Of a DNA stretch of 64,000 nt, positions 50,541 through 60,122 are shown in pieces. Under the pieces are notes generated by a model. The model did no database searches. It was not told the DNA's origin and saw only the letters and a program-made list of their open reading frames with translations. Within the stretch, counting starts at the first letter, position 1. The number at the start of each line of letters is the position of its first letter. The position numbers and the translations under genes were made by a program. The stretch is from Schizochytrium sp. CCTCC M209059 (Eukaryota; Sar; Bigyra; Thraustochytrida; Thraustochytriidae): positions 285,520-349,519 of the forward strand of contig KN805392.1 in assembly GCA_000818945.1 (NCBI GenBank), read 5' to 3'.

Positions 50541-51995
50541 CTATGTCGCTGTCGCCGTCGATGTTGAGGCCGAAGCGGAAGTCGAAGCGTTTGTCTGAGA
50601 TGTTGCGGTATGAAAGCGCACAGGAAGACCGGACACTGGTCTTGCCACCGGAAGCCAGCGGTACTCGCGGCTGCCGCAAACCTCCCAGGCAGTAAAGCTG
50701 CGAACGAGCTCACCACATATAGCACGGAGAATCTGACGCGCGAGAGGTTGACCTAGACACTGATGTGCACCGGCGCCAAAGGATAAGTGCGCTGGTTCGG
50801 AAGAAGTTGCCTTCCACCGTTCTGGATCAAATTGAGTCGGGTTCTTGTAAACCTGGGGGTCCCGATTTGCAGTGAGAAAGCTGCACCAAACCTTTGTGCC
50901 TGCCGCTATTTGGCGTTTGCCGATGACAGTCGCTGATGTGGTTGTGCGACAACATCCGATCACTGGTGGGTACAATCGCTCGACTTCAAGGAGACAGCGT
51001 GCAAGCAAGTCATTTTCATCGCCAGCAGCCTCGGCAGCCTCGGTATCCTTTGGCCGCGTCTCACTGCCTTGCAGCGAAGACGCAAGTTCCTCGCGAAGTA
51101 AAGGGTTTTCTGCAAGAAGCATGACAAAGGACGAGACGACGCTCCCAACCGCTTTACCGACCATGGAGCTGGTGAACATTATATAATGGTCAACACGGTC
51201 CTGCTTTGCAGAGATTTCGCGACGGAAGGGACAAGTCGGCGGATTCGAAGCTGCATGCGCATCATCCGCGTCAGCGAAGAGTCGCGCGAGCTCCGCGCGC
51301 GCATCCTTGGCCTCGCGAAAAGCGCTTTTCTTCTTCAGGCCAAAGACGCCGAGATCGACACTGAAATTAATTCCAGAGGAGACGGTTCCCCGCCATAGCG
51401 TGCGGTGGAGCGCTTGAAAGTTGGCGGCGTCGTCTGCGTCAGTCTTGATGTGCTGAGCGAGAAAGATAAGGTGCAGGAGATCTGCGCAGAGCGTTTTGGC
51501 CCATTCATAAACACCGATTTCAAGACCTTTTCCTCCTGCTGCATCGCACCGTGAGCGCAAGTCTAGAATGTGTTTTCTGACTTCTTGATGTAGTTTGGCC
51601 GCAGTGCCGCTGGCCTCGAGGCGCTCAGGGTGCGCAAATTGGCTTTCTCGTAACTGTGCTTTGGTCAACGCATGCTGCTCCCCATCCTGAAAAAGAACGG
51701 CAGGGCCAAAGAGGCCAAGACCCGCGAAAGACTTGTACCCCTGGGCGCTCGAGAGCTCGCGCTCCGGTTGGAGCGCCTCGCCGACGGCCTTGTGGGACGC
51801 AGCGAAGACGACGGGCCATTGGAGAATTCGCGCAGCGAAGACCTCGCCTTCCCTTTCGAACCTTGACATGAGGAAAGCCTCTGCATCTCGAGCAAACCCT
51901 GCTGTGTCTGCCGGACCTCGCAGGAGTCCCGGCATCTCCATGCGGGCCGCGACCGCGCCCGCGCCCGCGCCGGTCTCCATGCGCTTGTGGGACAT
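50541..51995 (-). CDS. Cytochrome P450, soluble bacterial-type, with atypical I helix
   Basis: This is a 484-residue protein from the Met at 51993-51995 (MSHKRMETG). The haem-binding loop FGAGAHQCLGQPLAR lies near residue 413 and has the His-x-Cys-Leu-Gly-x-x-Leu-Ala-Arg form typical of bacterial P450s. The ExxR motif is EVERLYPP. No N-terminal membrane helix is seen, unlike microsomal P450s. In the I helix the usual (A/G)Gx(D/E)T is replaced by VGKAV within FTSSMVGKAVGSVVSSF, so the acid-alcohol pair for O2 activation is missing. That is the pattern of peroxygenases and hydroperoxide-rearranging P450s such as CYP74 and CYP8A. The codon usage looks less GC-biased than its neighbours. The C-terminus carries a Thr/Ala/Ser repeat tail (ASTSASASTSTATAT). 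Confidence 0.9.
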   Translation of the reverse strand: MSHKRMETGAGAGAVAARMEMPGLLRGPADTAGFARDAEAFLMSRFEREGEVFAARILQWPVVFAASHKAVGEALQPERELSSAQGYKSFAGLGLFGPAVLFQDGEQHALTKAQLRESQFAHPERLEASGTAAKLHQEVRKHILDLRSRCDAAGGKGLEIGVYEWAKTLCADLLHLIFLAQHIKTDADDAANFQALHRTLWRGTVSSGINFSVDLGVFGLKKKSAFREAKDARAELARLFADADDAHAASNPPTCPFRREISAKQDRVDHYIMFTSSMVGKAVGSVVSSFVMLLAENPLLREELASSLQGSETRPKDTEAAEAAGDENDLLARCLLEVERLYPPVIGCCRTTTSATVIGKRQIAAGTKVWCSFLTANRDPQVYKNPTQFDPERWKATSSEPAHLSFGAGAHQCLGQPLARQILRAICGELVRSFTAWEVCGSREYRWLPVARPVSGLPVRFHTATSQTNASTSASASTSTATAT

Positions 51996-53071
51996 GGCTT
52001 GAGTTCTGGAGCGCCGGCAGGAAGTCACGACTCTGAAACGAGAGAAACCGTAACGCCGTAACTCCCTTGCAACCGGTCTTCCTTGATGTGTAGTAGATGT
52101 TTTGTCTTGCGAGATAGCACGAGTCTCATGGCGGTAGGATAAACTGGTCAGACGATCGCCCACCCGCACGGGCCGTGAAACGTGGCCGGTGACGAAATGC
52201 AACGCGGTCGCTGCCTATCGCTGCCGCGCGGAATGGTCATTCAAAGCGTTTCGGCCAAAACTAGTTGGGGGCGATCGAGATTTGACCGATATTACATACA
52301 TATGAACTCACATGTCAAAATCGAGGACGATGCTAGAATGGCCGAGATTACGAAGCTATAACTGTGACTTGGTGTATGTATAGTTCATATCCAAATCCAC
52401 ACGCCGACGGGCTGTGAAGAACATACGCGCCAGCAGATAGCCCATCAGGCAACTCATCGGGCAGCCCATCAGGCAGCCCATCAGGCAGCCCCAAGACGAT
52501 AAATCGAGGTGCATTCCAGACTAACAAAATTCATTCTTCTAAAAAAAAGCCTATTTTCGAAGAATGACTCGAATACTACATGTTTAAAATATCAAGGCAA
52601 TGAATGAAACAGCTACAGCTTGCCCAGTCCCAACCTGACCAAAGAAAGAGGTCTCGCTCGAGAACAATAGAAACATACCATACAAGACACTTTACACAGA
52701 GAAGGAAGTGCGAGACGGCGGAGGACGGATGCTCTCGTCGATCGTCTCAGCTTGCAAACACTCGGAGTCTACGTTTGCAGAGAACCTACTGTTATCAAAC
52801 TATCGGCTCGTGGCATGGGTTTACAGAGTGCGCTTCTACTACAAGAACGCTCTGAATAAGACCAACTCTCCGGTTCATGTTTTAAAGTGCCCCCATGGCG
52901 ACCTCTATTGCGGAGGAACATACTGCATCTAATGATTAATTCACTAGTTCACTTCAGCTCGGACTAAAACGCACTTCAGATCGCGGGGTCTTCAGTCCCG
53001 CAGGGTATTCATGCTCGTAGCCTTTATTCACAAAAGTGAAGAAAGGGAAAGGGAACAAGAGGTAAAAGAAT
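51996..53071. other. Intergenic region, short 12-bp repeat, no gene recognised
   Basis: This 1.1 kb AT-richer region lies upstream of the P450. Small ORFs at 52604-52932 have no recognisable feature. A four-unit 12-mer repeat lies at 52441-52488. Confidence 0.5.
52441..52488. repeat. Four tandem 12-mers CCCATCAGGCAG
   Basis: Units 3 and 4 are identical; units 1 and 2 differ by one to three bases. The repeat is too short and unspaced for CRISPR, and it is not in a gene. Confidence 0.9.
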
Positions 53072-53455
53072 TTGCGAAGATACTTTGCCTGCAAACAAGG
53101 CGGGCCACGCGAGGTCGTCCTCGCAAAGACCCACCGTTTCGTCACGCCACGCCGGGACAACAAACATCGTTGGACTTTTTATGAGGCGCAGAGGAAGTTC
53201 TTCAAGTATGTTTCACTGGATGTGGACAACAATGACCCGATGAGAAACGAGGTAAACGCCATTTTCCCAAGGTTTCGACAAATGCGTGCCTGGCCCGCGG
53301 CCCCAGAATCGCCGTTTCCTCCAGAGAAGGAAGATGCGCTAGCAAGGGACAAGGGTCCAGGTCCGGACATTGTGGCCGAGAGTCTTGACATTCACTTTTA
53401 TTCGTTGCGACGACAGCAGCGACAGATCGACCGGGGCGAACGTGTCATTGTTTAA
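53072..53455 (+). CDS. Incomplete ORF of unknown function, probably a 3' exon
   Basis: This 127-codon frame opens after an in-frame stop (TAA at about 53063) and has no ATG at its N-terminus; the first residue would come from TTG. The translation is balanced in composition, basic and aromatic at first (RRYFACKQGG, HRFVTPRRDNKHRWTFYEAQRKFF), then acidic, ending SLDIHFYSLRRQQRQIDRGERVIV. It looks like real protein and may be the last exon of a small ribosomal- or mitochondrial-type protein. I could not find a matching upstream exon or a confident acceptor. Confidence 0.4.
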   Translation: MRRYFACKQGGPREVVLAKTHRFVTPRRDNKHRWTFYEAQRKFFKYVSLDVDNNDPMRNEVNAIFPRFRQMRAWPAAPESPFPPEKEDALARDKGPGPDIVAESLDIHFYSLRRQQRQIDRGERVIV

Positions 53456-54595
53456 CCCTTGAAGGAGGCTGAAAAGTCGACGTAGCCCCATGATCGAAAT
53501 CTTTTCATCGCCCCACCATCATTTACCTCTACCACAGAAACTTGTGAGTGTGCTCACGGGAAAATCGCTGTCACTGCACCGACAAGGATAGCTGCTTGTT
53601 TGCAGCGATAGCTGGCTAGCCAGCGAGCGATCAAGCTATCGGTTGACCGAGCGATCGCGCAAGGACAAACAACCGCTCTCAGCAGCAATGGTTTTGTCCT
53701 GTTTTTAATCTTGCACAAGCAACAGCCCCCAGACGATCGATTGTTGGACGCATCATCGTCTTTTGTGAGGTTAAAAACTCAAAAAGCAGCTTCAAGATCG
53801 GAAGCAATCTTTCATTACCACCTGCCGCATCAAGAATGGATGCAAACGAGCTGGCCCTTCTCCCTGCACGCAAAGACTTCGCCAGCTCCGTCCGAGCTGG
53901 GCACCCAGTAGTCAACGCTTGTGCATCACACGCTCACCTTCGACCGCTCTCTTTGCATTATAAAAGTCGTCCAGCTTTGTACCTTGGTTCACGCAACAGC
54001 AATTGCTGAACGACTTGTCAAGCTTCGAGCTGAGCCTTCAATAGTCAGCTCTTGATCATCTTGCGCTCACCTTCGACCGCTTTTTTCGCAACGATCGTTA
54101 AGAGATGTCCAGCTTTAAACTTTGCACACGCAACAGCACATAACGAATGACTTGTCTGAAGCTAGGCCCTATACTCGAGCAATGATGATAAAAGTCTTAT
54201 ACTTGCGCTGCAGAAGAAGGTTCGAGCCCTTTGCCGAAAGGGAAGAAACCCTATAATTTGGGTTTGCATAATTTGGGTGCAAACCTCCGGCGGTCATTCC
54301 TTTGTTAGTTTCCTTTCTCATTTTCAACTCACTCATTTTCAACTCACTGTTAGCCAGACTTGTTCGTCCGGCGAAATACGTGACCATTCGTTTGTTTGGA
54401 GGGCCAAATGCTGCGACTTGTTCAAGGTCCACGCATGGTGATGCAACAAATTCATGCATGGATATAAAGATGAAGGCATCTTTCTGCGCCAAGCTTTGTT
54501 CCCCACGATCTTTGGAAAGTCACGCGCCGTATCCACTAGCCCTTCAAGCAAGCTCTCTTCTCGTCTTTGCTTTGATTACTTTGTTAGCTTGCTGA
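53456..54595. other. Intergenic region with a diverged 133-bp tandem duplication
   Basis: This is 1.1 kb with no gene. A degenerate tandem repeat lies at 53911-54170. Near 54226 is GGTTCGAGCCC, reminiscent of a tRNA T arm, but no acceptor, D or anticodon arm fits around it. Confidence 0.5.
53911..54170. repeat. Diverged tandem duplication with about 133 bp period
   Basis: Copy A begins AGTCAACGCTTGTGCATCAC at 53911, and copy B begins AGTCAGCTCTTGATCATCTT at 54044. Shared blocks in the same order are CGCTCACCTTCGACCGCT, GTCCAGCTTT, CACGCAACAGCA and GACTTGTC followed by AAGCT. A weaker, partial third copy may precede A (GACTTCGCCAGC near 53877). Confidence 0.75.
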
Positions 54596-54865
54596 GTGAG
54601 TCAACGATTCCAGTGTAGTCCTCCACGGTGTGAGGAAACAGCCAGCTCGTGTTGGGTATTGGTTCTGCGTCTCGCTTCGGGCTGGCAACTTGTATGTGAA
54701 GTAGCAGAACTTGGTTGCTCGAGGCTGCTGAGCAGGCAGCGCGTTCCTCCCTTGCGGGATCGAACGCTACGTGGGCTGGCTGGCGAGCAACAGCCCGCGC
54801 GACCTGCGCAACCTGCTGCACAGTCTGCGCCAGCTCGAGCTGCGCGCACAGAGGCAAGATCGAGC

Positions 54866-57118
54866 ATGCGGGCGAGGGAAGAGGATGCTCGTGCCGCAGC
54901 AGCGTCTGCGGCGACCTCCGATGAGTCTGGAGACGCGCAGGACGACCGTGTGACGCAAGAGTGCTCTTCGTACGCCTCGGCGGCCTCATCCGCCTCGTCG
55001 GCAGAAGCGTTAACCACTGCAATCTCATCCAGCGAAGGGACGTCAAGTTCGTCCTCTTTGCCATCTATAAATGCAAAGAGCACAATCACGATGTCTTCTA
55101 GCCCAGGCGAGGTCGAAGATTGGGAGCTGACTGAAGAGTGCAAAGACGCCTCCATAGTGCCCGATACCTGGAACAATGAATATGACCACGATCCCTCAGC
55201 GGAGCTGCTCCCGCGGTCCGCGGAAGAGGCCCAACTAGAACGAAACACGTGCGCAACACACTCGAGGTTTGTCCACGAAGAGAAGTCGACTTTAACGTCA
55301 CAGGATAGACTCGAAAAAGCCACGTCGACATCTTCTGGATCCTCAGCAGAGCCATTGATGCATGCAACAGAGTCGTCGACAGGCATAAGCCTAGGTCGAG
55401 TCTTAGAACAGAAGCGAAAAAAGGATGAAAGCGAGGAGAATGGTGATGCAGCAAATGAAAGCTTTGATCTCGAGCATTTCCTCGCACTCTATGGAGATCA
55501 GACTCGTGAAGCGAGCGAGAACGTCTTCGAACAAGCGTTTGAAATTATTGTTGCGGTTCTTCGAGGACAGCCGCCAGCGGACCTGGATGTGCGCAGCGCG
55601 GCGTCGCCAGTACCCAAGGATCCAGGGTGCTTTCTCGTTGCACCAGACCGTGTTCACGACACGACAGATCTATATAAAGACGATGATCTGGTCAGTGTCA
55701 AATACCAAAGCTTTGCAAGCGGCAAGGTGTGGTGGGCTTCACGAGCCAGAGGCTGTGCCGGCATCGTTGCACGCGCTATGAATCGCGGCGTTCGCAAGTC
55801 AGGCGTTTTGGGTGCTAAACATGGATTCTCGGGTCGGTGGTTCTCTCTCGTCACACGCGACAACGTTGCCAATGAGGTGAAGGGCGCGCGATGTCGTTCA
55901 GCCGTAGTTGCGCATGCGCCATCACTTGTATACACCTGGGAAAGCTCTGCATCGACAAAGACGGTGCCACCACTTCCCAAATTGCTGAAAGCGCAAGTTG
56001 AAACTGAACCTCACAGATACACTCCTGGTCGCACCGTAGCCAGTGTAAATAAGATGCCCGTGGCGCTACTTGACTCACTTGCATCAAGTCCACAAGAGGA
56101 GGATAAAATTCAGGATGAAGGGGACGAAGCACAAATTTTTTCGTCCAAGCTCTTTACCATGCGCGAGGGGTGCCTTTGCATCAATGGAGCTCTCCGCGTG
56201 CTGGGACGAGGAATACTTGTGGGTGAGACAAAGTGTGCGGCCGTCCACACGCAAAATCAGCTGCACGCCACGAAAGGAGTGTACGGACGTTTGACGACCT
56301 CCTCGCAAAAAGCCGATTATGCAGAGTGGTTCGAGCTCTGTGATCCAAACGAGTTGATCGAAGCGGGCGACGTAGTCCAGCTTCGTTCCCCCGAGCAATG
56401 TGTAACAAAGAGAACGGATGGTAAAGGACCCATTTTGGTAGTGAGCTCGTCTCCTTCTATTGCGGCTGGCGTCCCAAGCGACTTTGCAAGACGCCGACGA
56501 GGTGTTTTGTGCGGTTTTATTGGCCAAATTCCTGTCAAGTGCATGGGGCCGGTCGCGTGCGGTGATCTTATGGTGCCGAGCGGTTTGCACGATGGTCTGG
56601 CCATCTCGGGCCGCCTATCACATGCGGACCATCTCGAGCCTCTTGGATATGCAATGGAGACGCATGACAAAAGCGAGCTCTGCTACGTCACGTGTCTTGT
56701 ACGGTGGCACGGTGATCCGCGTTGGCAGGGCCTTCGGGATCGACGGCTTTGCGAGTTGCGTCATCGTTGGTATGCAGAGGTGCTTCCACGAGAAGTTGCG
56801 GGCATTCTTACGCGCGGTTCTTTGCTCTTTTTGGCGGGCTTTCAGCCGAGCTTTGGCATTTCGGCAGCACTGATTGCACTTGGTATGGAGATTGGCGCGC
56901 TTTTGATTGTCCTCATTGTCGAGCAGTTTATTAAGCCCGAGTACTTTGAGTCTTACCCCGTTGTTTTGCTTGTGAAAACTGTGGTGAACATGTATTTGTT
57001 ATCACAGCTTTTTCACACTACGGGCGTTGAAGGGGCACATGTTCACCAGGATGATTTGGGCCAGCTTGGTAAAGACATGGGGTTTTTGCTTCTCGATGTG
57101 GCTTTTCGAGCGTTGTGA
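54866..57118 (+). CDS. Membrane protein with peptidase-G2/autoproteolytic-chaperone-like domain
   Basis: This is a 750-residue protein from the first ATG in frame (54866); the frame is open from 54596 without ATG. Residues 1-240 are acidic, Ser-rich and disordered. Two related blocks follow. The second (about residues 483-590) has ADYAEWFELCDPNELIEAGDVVQL, VVSSSPSIAAG and GVLCGFIGQIPVKCMGPVACGDLMVPSG. That spacing recalls the peptidase G2/IMC autoproteolytic domain of phage tail-spike chaperones and related proteins in algae. An earlier block (DLVSVKYQSFASGKVWWASRARG) is of unknown type. C-terminal hydrophobic helices lie at about 645-690 (SLLFLAGFQPSFGISAALIALGM, ALLIVLIVEQFI) and 700-720. 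The domain call is from pattern, not a search. Confidence 0.75.
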   Translation: MRAREEDARAAAASAATSDESGDAQDDRVTQECSSYASAASSASSAEALTTAISSSEGTSSSSSLPSINAKSTITMSSSPGEVEDWELTEECKDASIVPDTWNNEYDHDPSAELLPRSAEEAQLERNTCATHSRFVHEEKSTLTSQDRLEKATSTSSGSSAEPLMHATESSTGISLGRVLEQKRKKDESEENGDAANESFDLEHFLALYGDQTREASENVFEQAFEIIVAVLRGQPPADLDVRSAASPVPKDPGCFLVAPDRVHDTTDLYKDDDLVSVKYQSFASGKVWWASRARGCAGIVARAMNRGVRKSGVLGAKHGFSGRWFSLVTRDNVANEVKGARCRSAVVAHAPSLVYTWESSASTKTVPPLPKLLKAQVETEPHRYTPGRTVASVNKMPVALLDSLASSPQEEDKIQDEGDEAQIFSSKLFTMREGCLCINGALRVLGRGILVGETKCAAVHTQNQLHATKGVYGRLTTSSQKADYAEWFELCDPNELIEAGDVVQLRSPEQCVTKRTDGKGPILVVSSSPSIAAGVPSDFARRRRGVLCGFIGQIPVKCMGPVACGDLMVPSGLHDGLAISGRLSHADHLEPLGYAMETHDKSELCYVTCLVRWHGDPRWQGLRDRRLCELRHRWYAEVLPREVAGILTRGSLLFLAGFQPSFGISAALIALGMEIGALLIVLIVEQFIKPEYFESYPVVLLVKTVVNMYLLSQLFHTTGVEGAHVHQDDLGQLGKDMGFLLLDVAFRAL

Positions 57119-57523
57119 ATGCAAGCTTGGAAGCAGAAGACCGTGCTTGCTCGCAGGTAGGCCTATGTTTATTAAAGGTTGTAAAAAAGATATATGTATG
57201 TCTCGATTGACTGCACGCTCAGGCCTTGCGTCATCTTGCCCGGCCAAACTAAAAAGAGAAAAGGGAAAAAGGGATGACAGGAAGAAAGAAAGGAAGGAAG
57301 GAAGGATGGGGAAAAAGAAAAAGTAAAATGATTAGCATGTTCGAACTTTGCCTAAGCCAACCATGAAGAACTCTCGATGGACTCGGATGCTGAAACAAGG
57401 GGAACGAGAGAATGACACAAACATGCACGTGATATGTTGAGCTTGAGCTTGATCTGCGCACTGGCCAGACACAGTATGCCGGAGAGGTTCGACTATGTGG
57501 AACAAAATGGCCACCCACCCACA
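57119..57523. other. Convergent intergenic region
   Basis: This 405 bp stretch lies between two convergent stops. It has a GAAAGAAAGGAAGG tract at about 57283-57305. It is probably 3' UTRs. Confidence 0.55.
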
Positions 57524-59017
57524 CTAGTCCCGCAAATTCTCCTGCGTCATCTCATCATACACCTCGGCAAGGGCCAAGACATATCCAGCGCGAATGCCCT
57601 CCATCGATTTGCGACGAAGAAATTCGGGCCTTTCCGGAGAGAGGGCGACCTTGATGCGGTCGATAGGGTTCTTTGCCTTTGCAGCCTTGGCGCGCATTTC
57701 TGATTCGGACAAAATGGGGGCAGCTGAGCGCGAGTGCGAGGCTTCGAGAAGCTCCTCAAGAGACACTTCGCCATCCTTGCCTCCAGATGATCCCGAACCC
57801 ACAACGCCGCGGAGTGATTCAACAGCGGCCTGCGCCTGCTGGCTTTTGGGGTTAATTTCGAGGGCGTCCTCGAAACTGTCGAGGGCCTCGTCCGGTTTGT
57901 CCAGCATGAGACGGGCATAACCCAGATTGTAGTGGATCGAGGAATCAGTCTTGGCGCCCTCTAAGGCAGCCGCCTGCTCGAGCACATCAACGGCGCTGCC
58001 AAAGTCCTTCTCGTTAATGAGGATGGTGCCAAGCAAACCGCGCGCAACGTGATTGTCCGGTTCCTCTGCAATCACAAGCTCGAGAGGCTCTTTGGCTTCC
58101 TTTTCGCGACCGACGTTCAACAGCGCCACCGCGTAGTTGAAGTTGATGGTAGAGTCCTTTCTCGCGCGTTCATCAAGGCTCATGGCGATCTCAAAGTGTT
58201 CGACAGCAGCCTCAAACTCGCGCTTGCGCAACGCGACTGTGCCAAGTGCAACGTGAGCACGCCAGTTCGACTCCTTCACCGCGAGGGACTCCTCGAGAGC
58301 TGCGGTGCCCTCGTCGTCCTTGCCAAGCTGAATGAGGCAAACACCGTACGTGTACAGGTTGGCGGCCGAGCTGTCGCCCTCGCAGGCGCGCTCGAGGTAG
58401 CTGATAGCCTCCTCCGCATTACCAGCCTCCATGAGTTCGTAGCCCTTTCGACTGAGGACCGATGAGTAAACCTCGCGCTGGTTGTCCGAGAGTTCACTCA
58501 TGGGCGATACCTCGAGAATGGCCTCGATGTCTTCGAGTGAGTCCATGATACGGTCCATCTTGAAAAGCGCAACGATGCGCGCATTGTGAAGGGGCGGGTA
58601 GGTCTCGCTAGCATGCGAAATGCCCTCGTCAGCAGCATCAATGGCCTCTTCATACTCCTCGGCTGCACTAAGCTCCGTGACAAGGTTGTGCCACATTCTC
58701 AAGTTGTCGGGATCGTCATCAACCGCGCGTCTGTACGCCTCGGCGGCTTTCTTGTGGCGACCTAGTTCCCGGTAAGCGTTCCCGAGGTTTGGAAAGGCCA
58801 TGGTTAGCTCTGGCTTGAGCTCTGCGGCGCGCTTGAAAGACTTCGCGGCGCCCGAGAAGTCGCCGTCTTTGTACATGGAGACGCCGCGGTTCAAGAAAAT
58901 CTCGCCAATACCGTCGTTGATCGCGATGATTTCATCATACTTTTTGACGGCTTCGGCGTACTTGCCAGCTGCGGACAGTTCTGCCGCCGCGTTCGCCAGG
59001 TCCGCGAGGCTGGCCAT
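57524..59017 (-). CDS. Tetratricopeptide-repeat protein, about eleven TPRs
   Basis: This 497-residue all-helical protein is built from tandem TPR units, for example YAEAVKKYDEIIAIN, AFPNLGNAYRELGRHKKAAEAYRRAV, HVALGTVALRKREFEAAVEHFEIAMSL, VARGLLGTILINEKDFGSAVDVLEQA and IHYNLGYARLMLDKPDEALDSFEDALEINP. The last 100 residues are not TPR and contain EVSLEELLEASHSRSA and NPIDRIKVALSPERPEF. There is no signal peptide and no membrane segment. It is a likely scaffold. It is divergent from PP2A-A across about 1.1 kb, but a functional link is not shown. The start MASLADLANAAAEL begins the first helix pair. Confidence 0.9.
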   Translation of the reverse strand: MASLADLANAAAELSAAGKYAEAVKKYDEIIAINDGIGEIFLNRGVSMYKDGDFSGAAKSFKRAAELKPELTMAFPNLGNAYRELGRHKKAAEAYRRAVDDDPDNLRMWHNLVTELSAAEEYEEAIDAADEGISHASETYPPLHNARIVALFKMDRIMDSLEDIEAILEVSPMSELSDNQREVYSSVLSRKGYELMEAGNAEEAISYLERACEGDSSAANLYTYGVCLIQLGKDDEGTAALEESLAVKESNWRAHVALGTVALRKREFEAAVEHFEIAMSLDERARKDSTINFNYAVALLNVGREKEAKEPLELVIAEEPDNHVARGLLGTILINEKDFGSAVDVLEQAAALEGAKTDSSIHYNLGYARLMLDKPDEALDSFEDALEINPKSQQAQAAVESLRGVVGSGSSGGKDGEVSLEELLEASHSRSAAPILSESEMRAKAAKAKNPIDRIKVALSPERPEFLRRKSMEGIRAGYVLALAEVYDEMTQENLRD

Positions 59018-60122
59018 CGTCTTCTTTTCGCTGCTGCAGCAAGGACTTGGTTAGTCGATCAGTTTTCTTGCTCCTTTTTTGCTTGGACCGACAGCCTGTA
59101 TCCGACCACAACCTCGTCCGCTTGTTCGTTTCGTTCACAAGCACGAGGAGAGGAAAGGAGAGCAAGGTCGTCGTGCCGCTGGGTCCCCGGTCTCTCTCCT
59201 TCGCTCGCTCCCTCGCTCGCCCAGCGGTGCGGGGCGTTCTCCGGCCGAACAGGCCTCGCCTTGCCTTGCCTTGCCTTGCCTTTGCAGCTCTGCCGCTGGG
59301 ACTTACCACTCGGCGCGTGTCTCTCTGTCGCTTTGCTTTCCCGCCCGTGGCTCTCGCTCAGCAGCTCCTCGCTCCGCTGGCGGCTCTGCTAGCTATCCCG
59401 GCAATTGTCGATCTGCTCCGCCGCCGCCGCGCGCAGGGCCGTCCGTACCTCGCGCAGGCGAGCGAGCGAGCGAGCGAGCGAGCGAGATCGAGGCGAGTGA
59501 GCACGCGCGAGCGAGGGAAGTGCAGCGCCGGGGTCCAGTCCACTCCGAGGCGCGCGCCCTTTCTGCGTGCACGGATTGCGGGTTTAGCTTAAGCTTACTA
59601 CGCCGGGTTACACCAGGCCTATCTATGTCCATTCTACCTCTTCTTGTGCACGCGCCGCCGGCCGGCCGGCGCACACCCCCGGCGCCGCGACCCTAACCGG
59701 CGCGGTTACAAACCTAACCTAACCGGGCCGGGCTCGCCAACGTGCGCGAAGAAAGCGAGCGAAAGAAAGCAAGAGAGAAGGGGAGAAAGCTAGCAAGCTA
59801 GCAAGCACGCAAAGCGAGTCGCGCTCGCGTGTGCGGCGGCAGCACTGCGCAGAGCAGAGCGGAGACGCGGGGAGGAGAGGAGAGGAGAGGAGAGGAGACG
59901 CCGGGAGGAGCAGCGGCGGCGCGAGCGCGCGGCCGTTCGGGCGGGCGTGCTTTCGGTGCCTGGGGAGAAGATCTATCTGATTGATCGATCGACCCGGCCG
60001 CCTCGAAGACCTCGCAGGCGAGAAACGGCGCCGGGAAGCGCGCGAGCGCGAGCGCGCGGGCTCCGCGAGCACAGCGCGCGCGGGAAAGGAGGAGGAGAAG
60101 AGGAGGAGAAGGAGGACGACCT
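59018..60122. promoter_or_regulatory. Divergent promoter region with many microsatellites
   Basis: This 1.1 kb stretch lies between the TPR (-) and PP2A-A (+) starts. It holds CCTTG pentamers (about 59258-59282), GAGC units (about 59458-59486), CCTAACC-like text (about 59695-59722) and GGAGA pentamers (about 59870-59898). ORFs over it are repeat translations. Confidence 0.6.
59458..59486. repeat. GAGC tetranucleotide repeat
   Basis: Six to seven GAGC units are seen, matching the motif class at 23992 and (as CTCG) at 46521. Confidence 0.88.

Noticed and set aside
52441..52488. Possible CRISPR array
   Set aside because: The 12-bp units are contiguous with no spacers, in a eukaryotic genome.
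54200..54260. Possible tRNA (GGTTCGAGCCC at 54226)
   Set aside because: No acceptor stem, D arm or anticodon stem could be paired at the right distances.
59695..59722. CCTAACC-like text as an interstitial telomere
   Set aside because: There are only one to two imperfect units, mixed with CCGGCG sequence.
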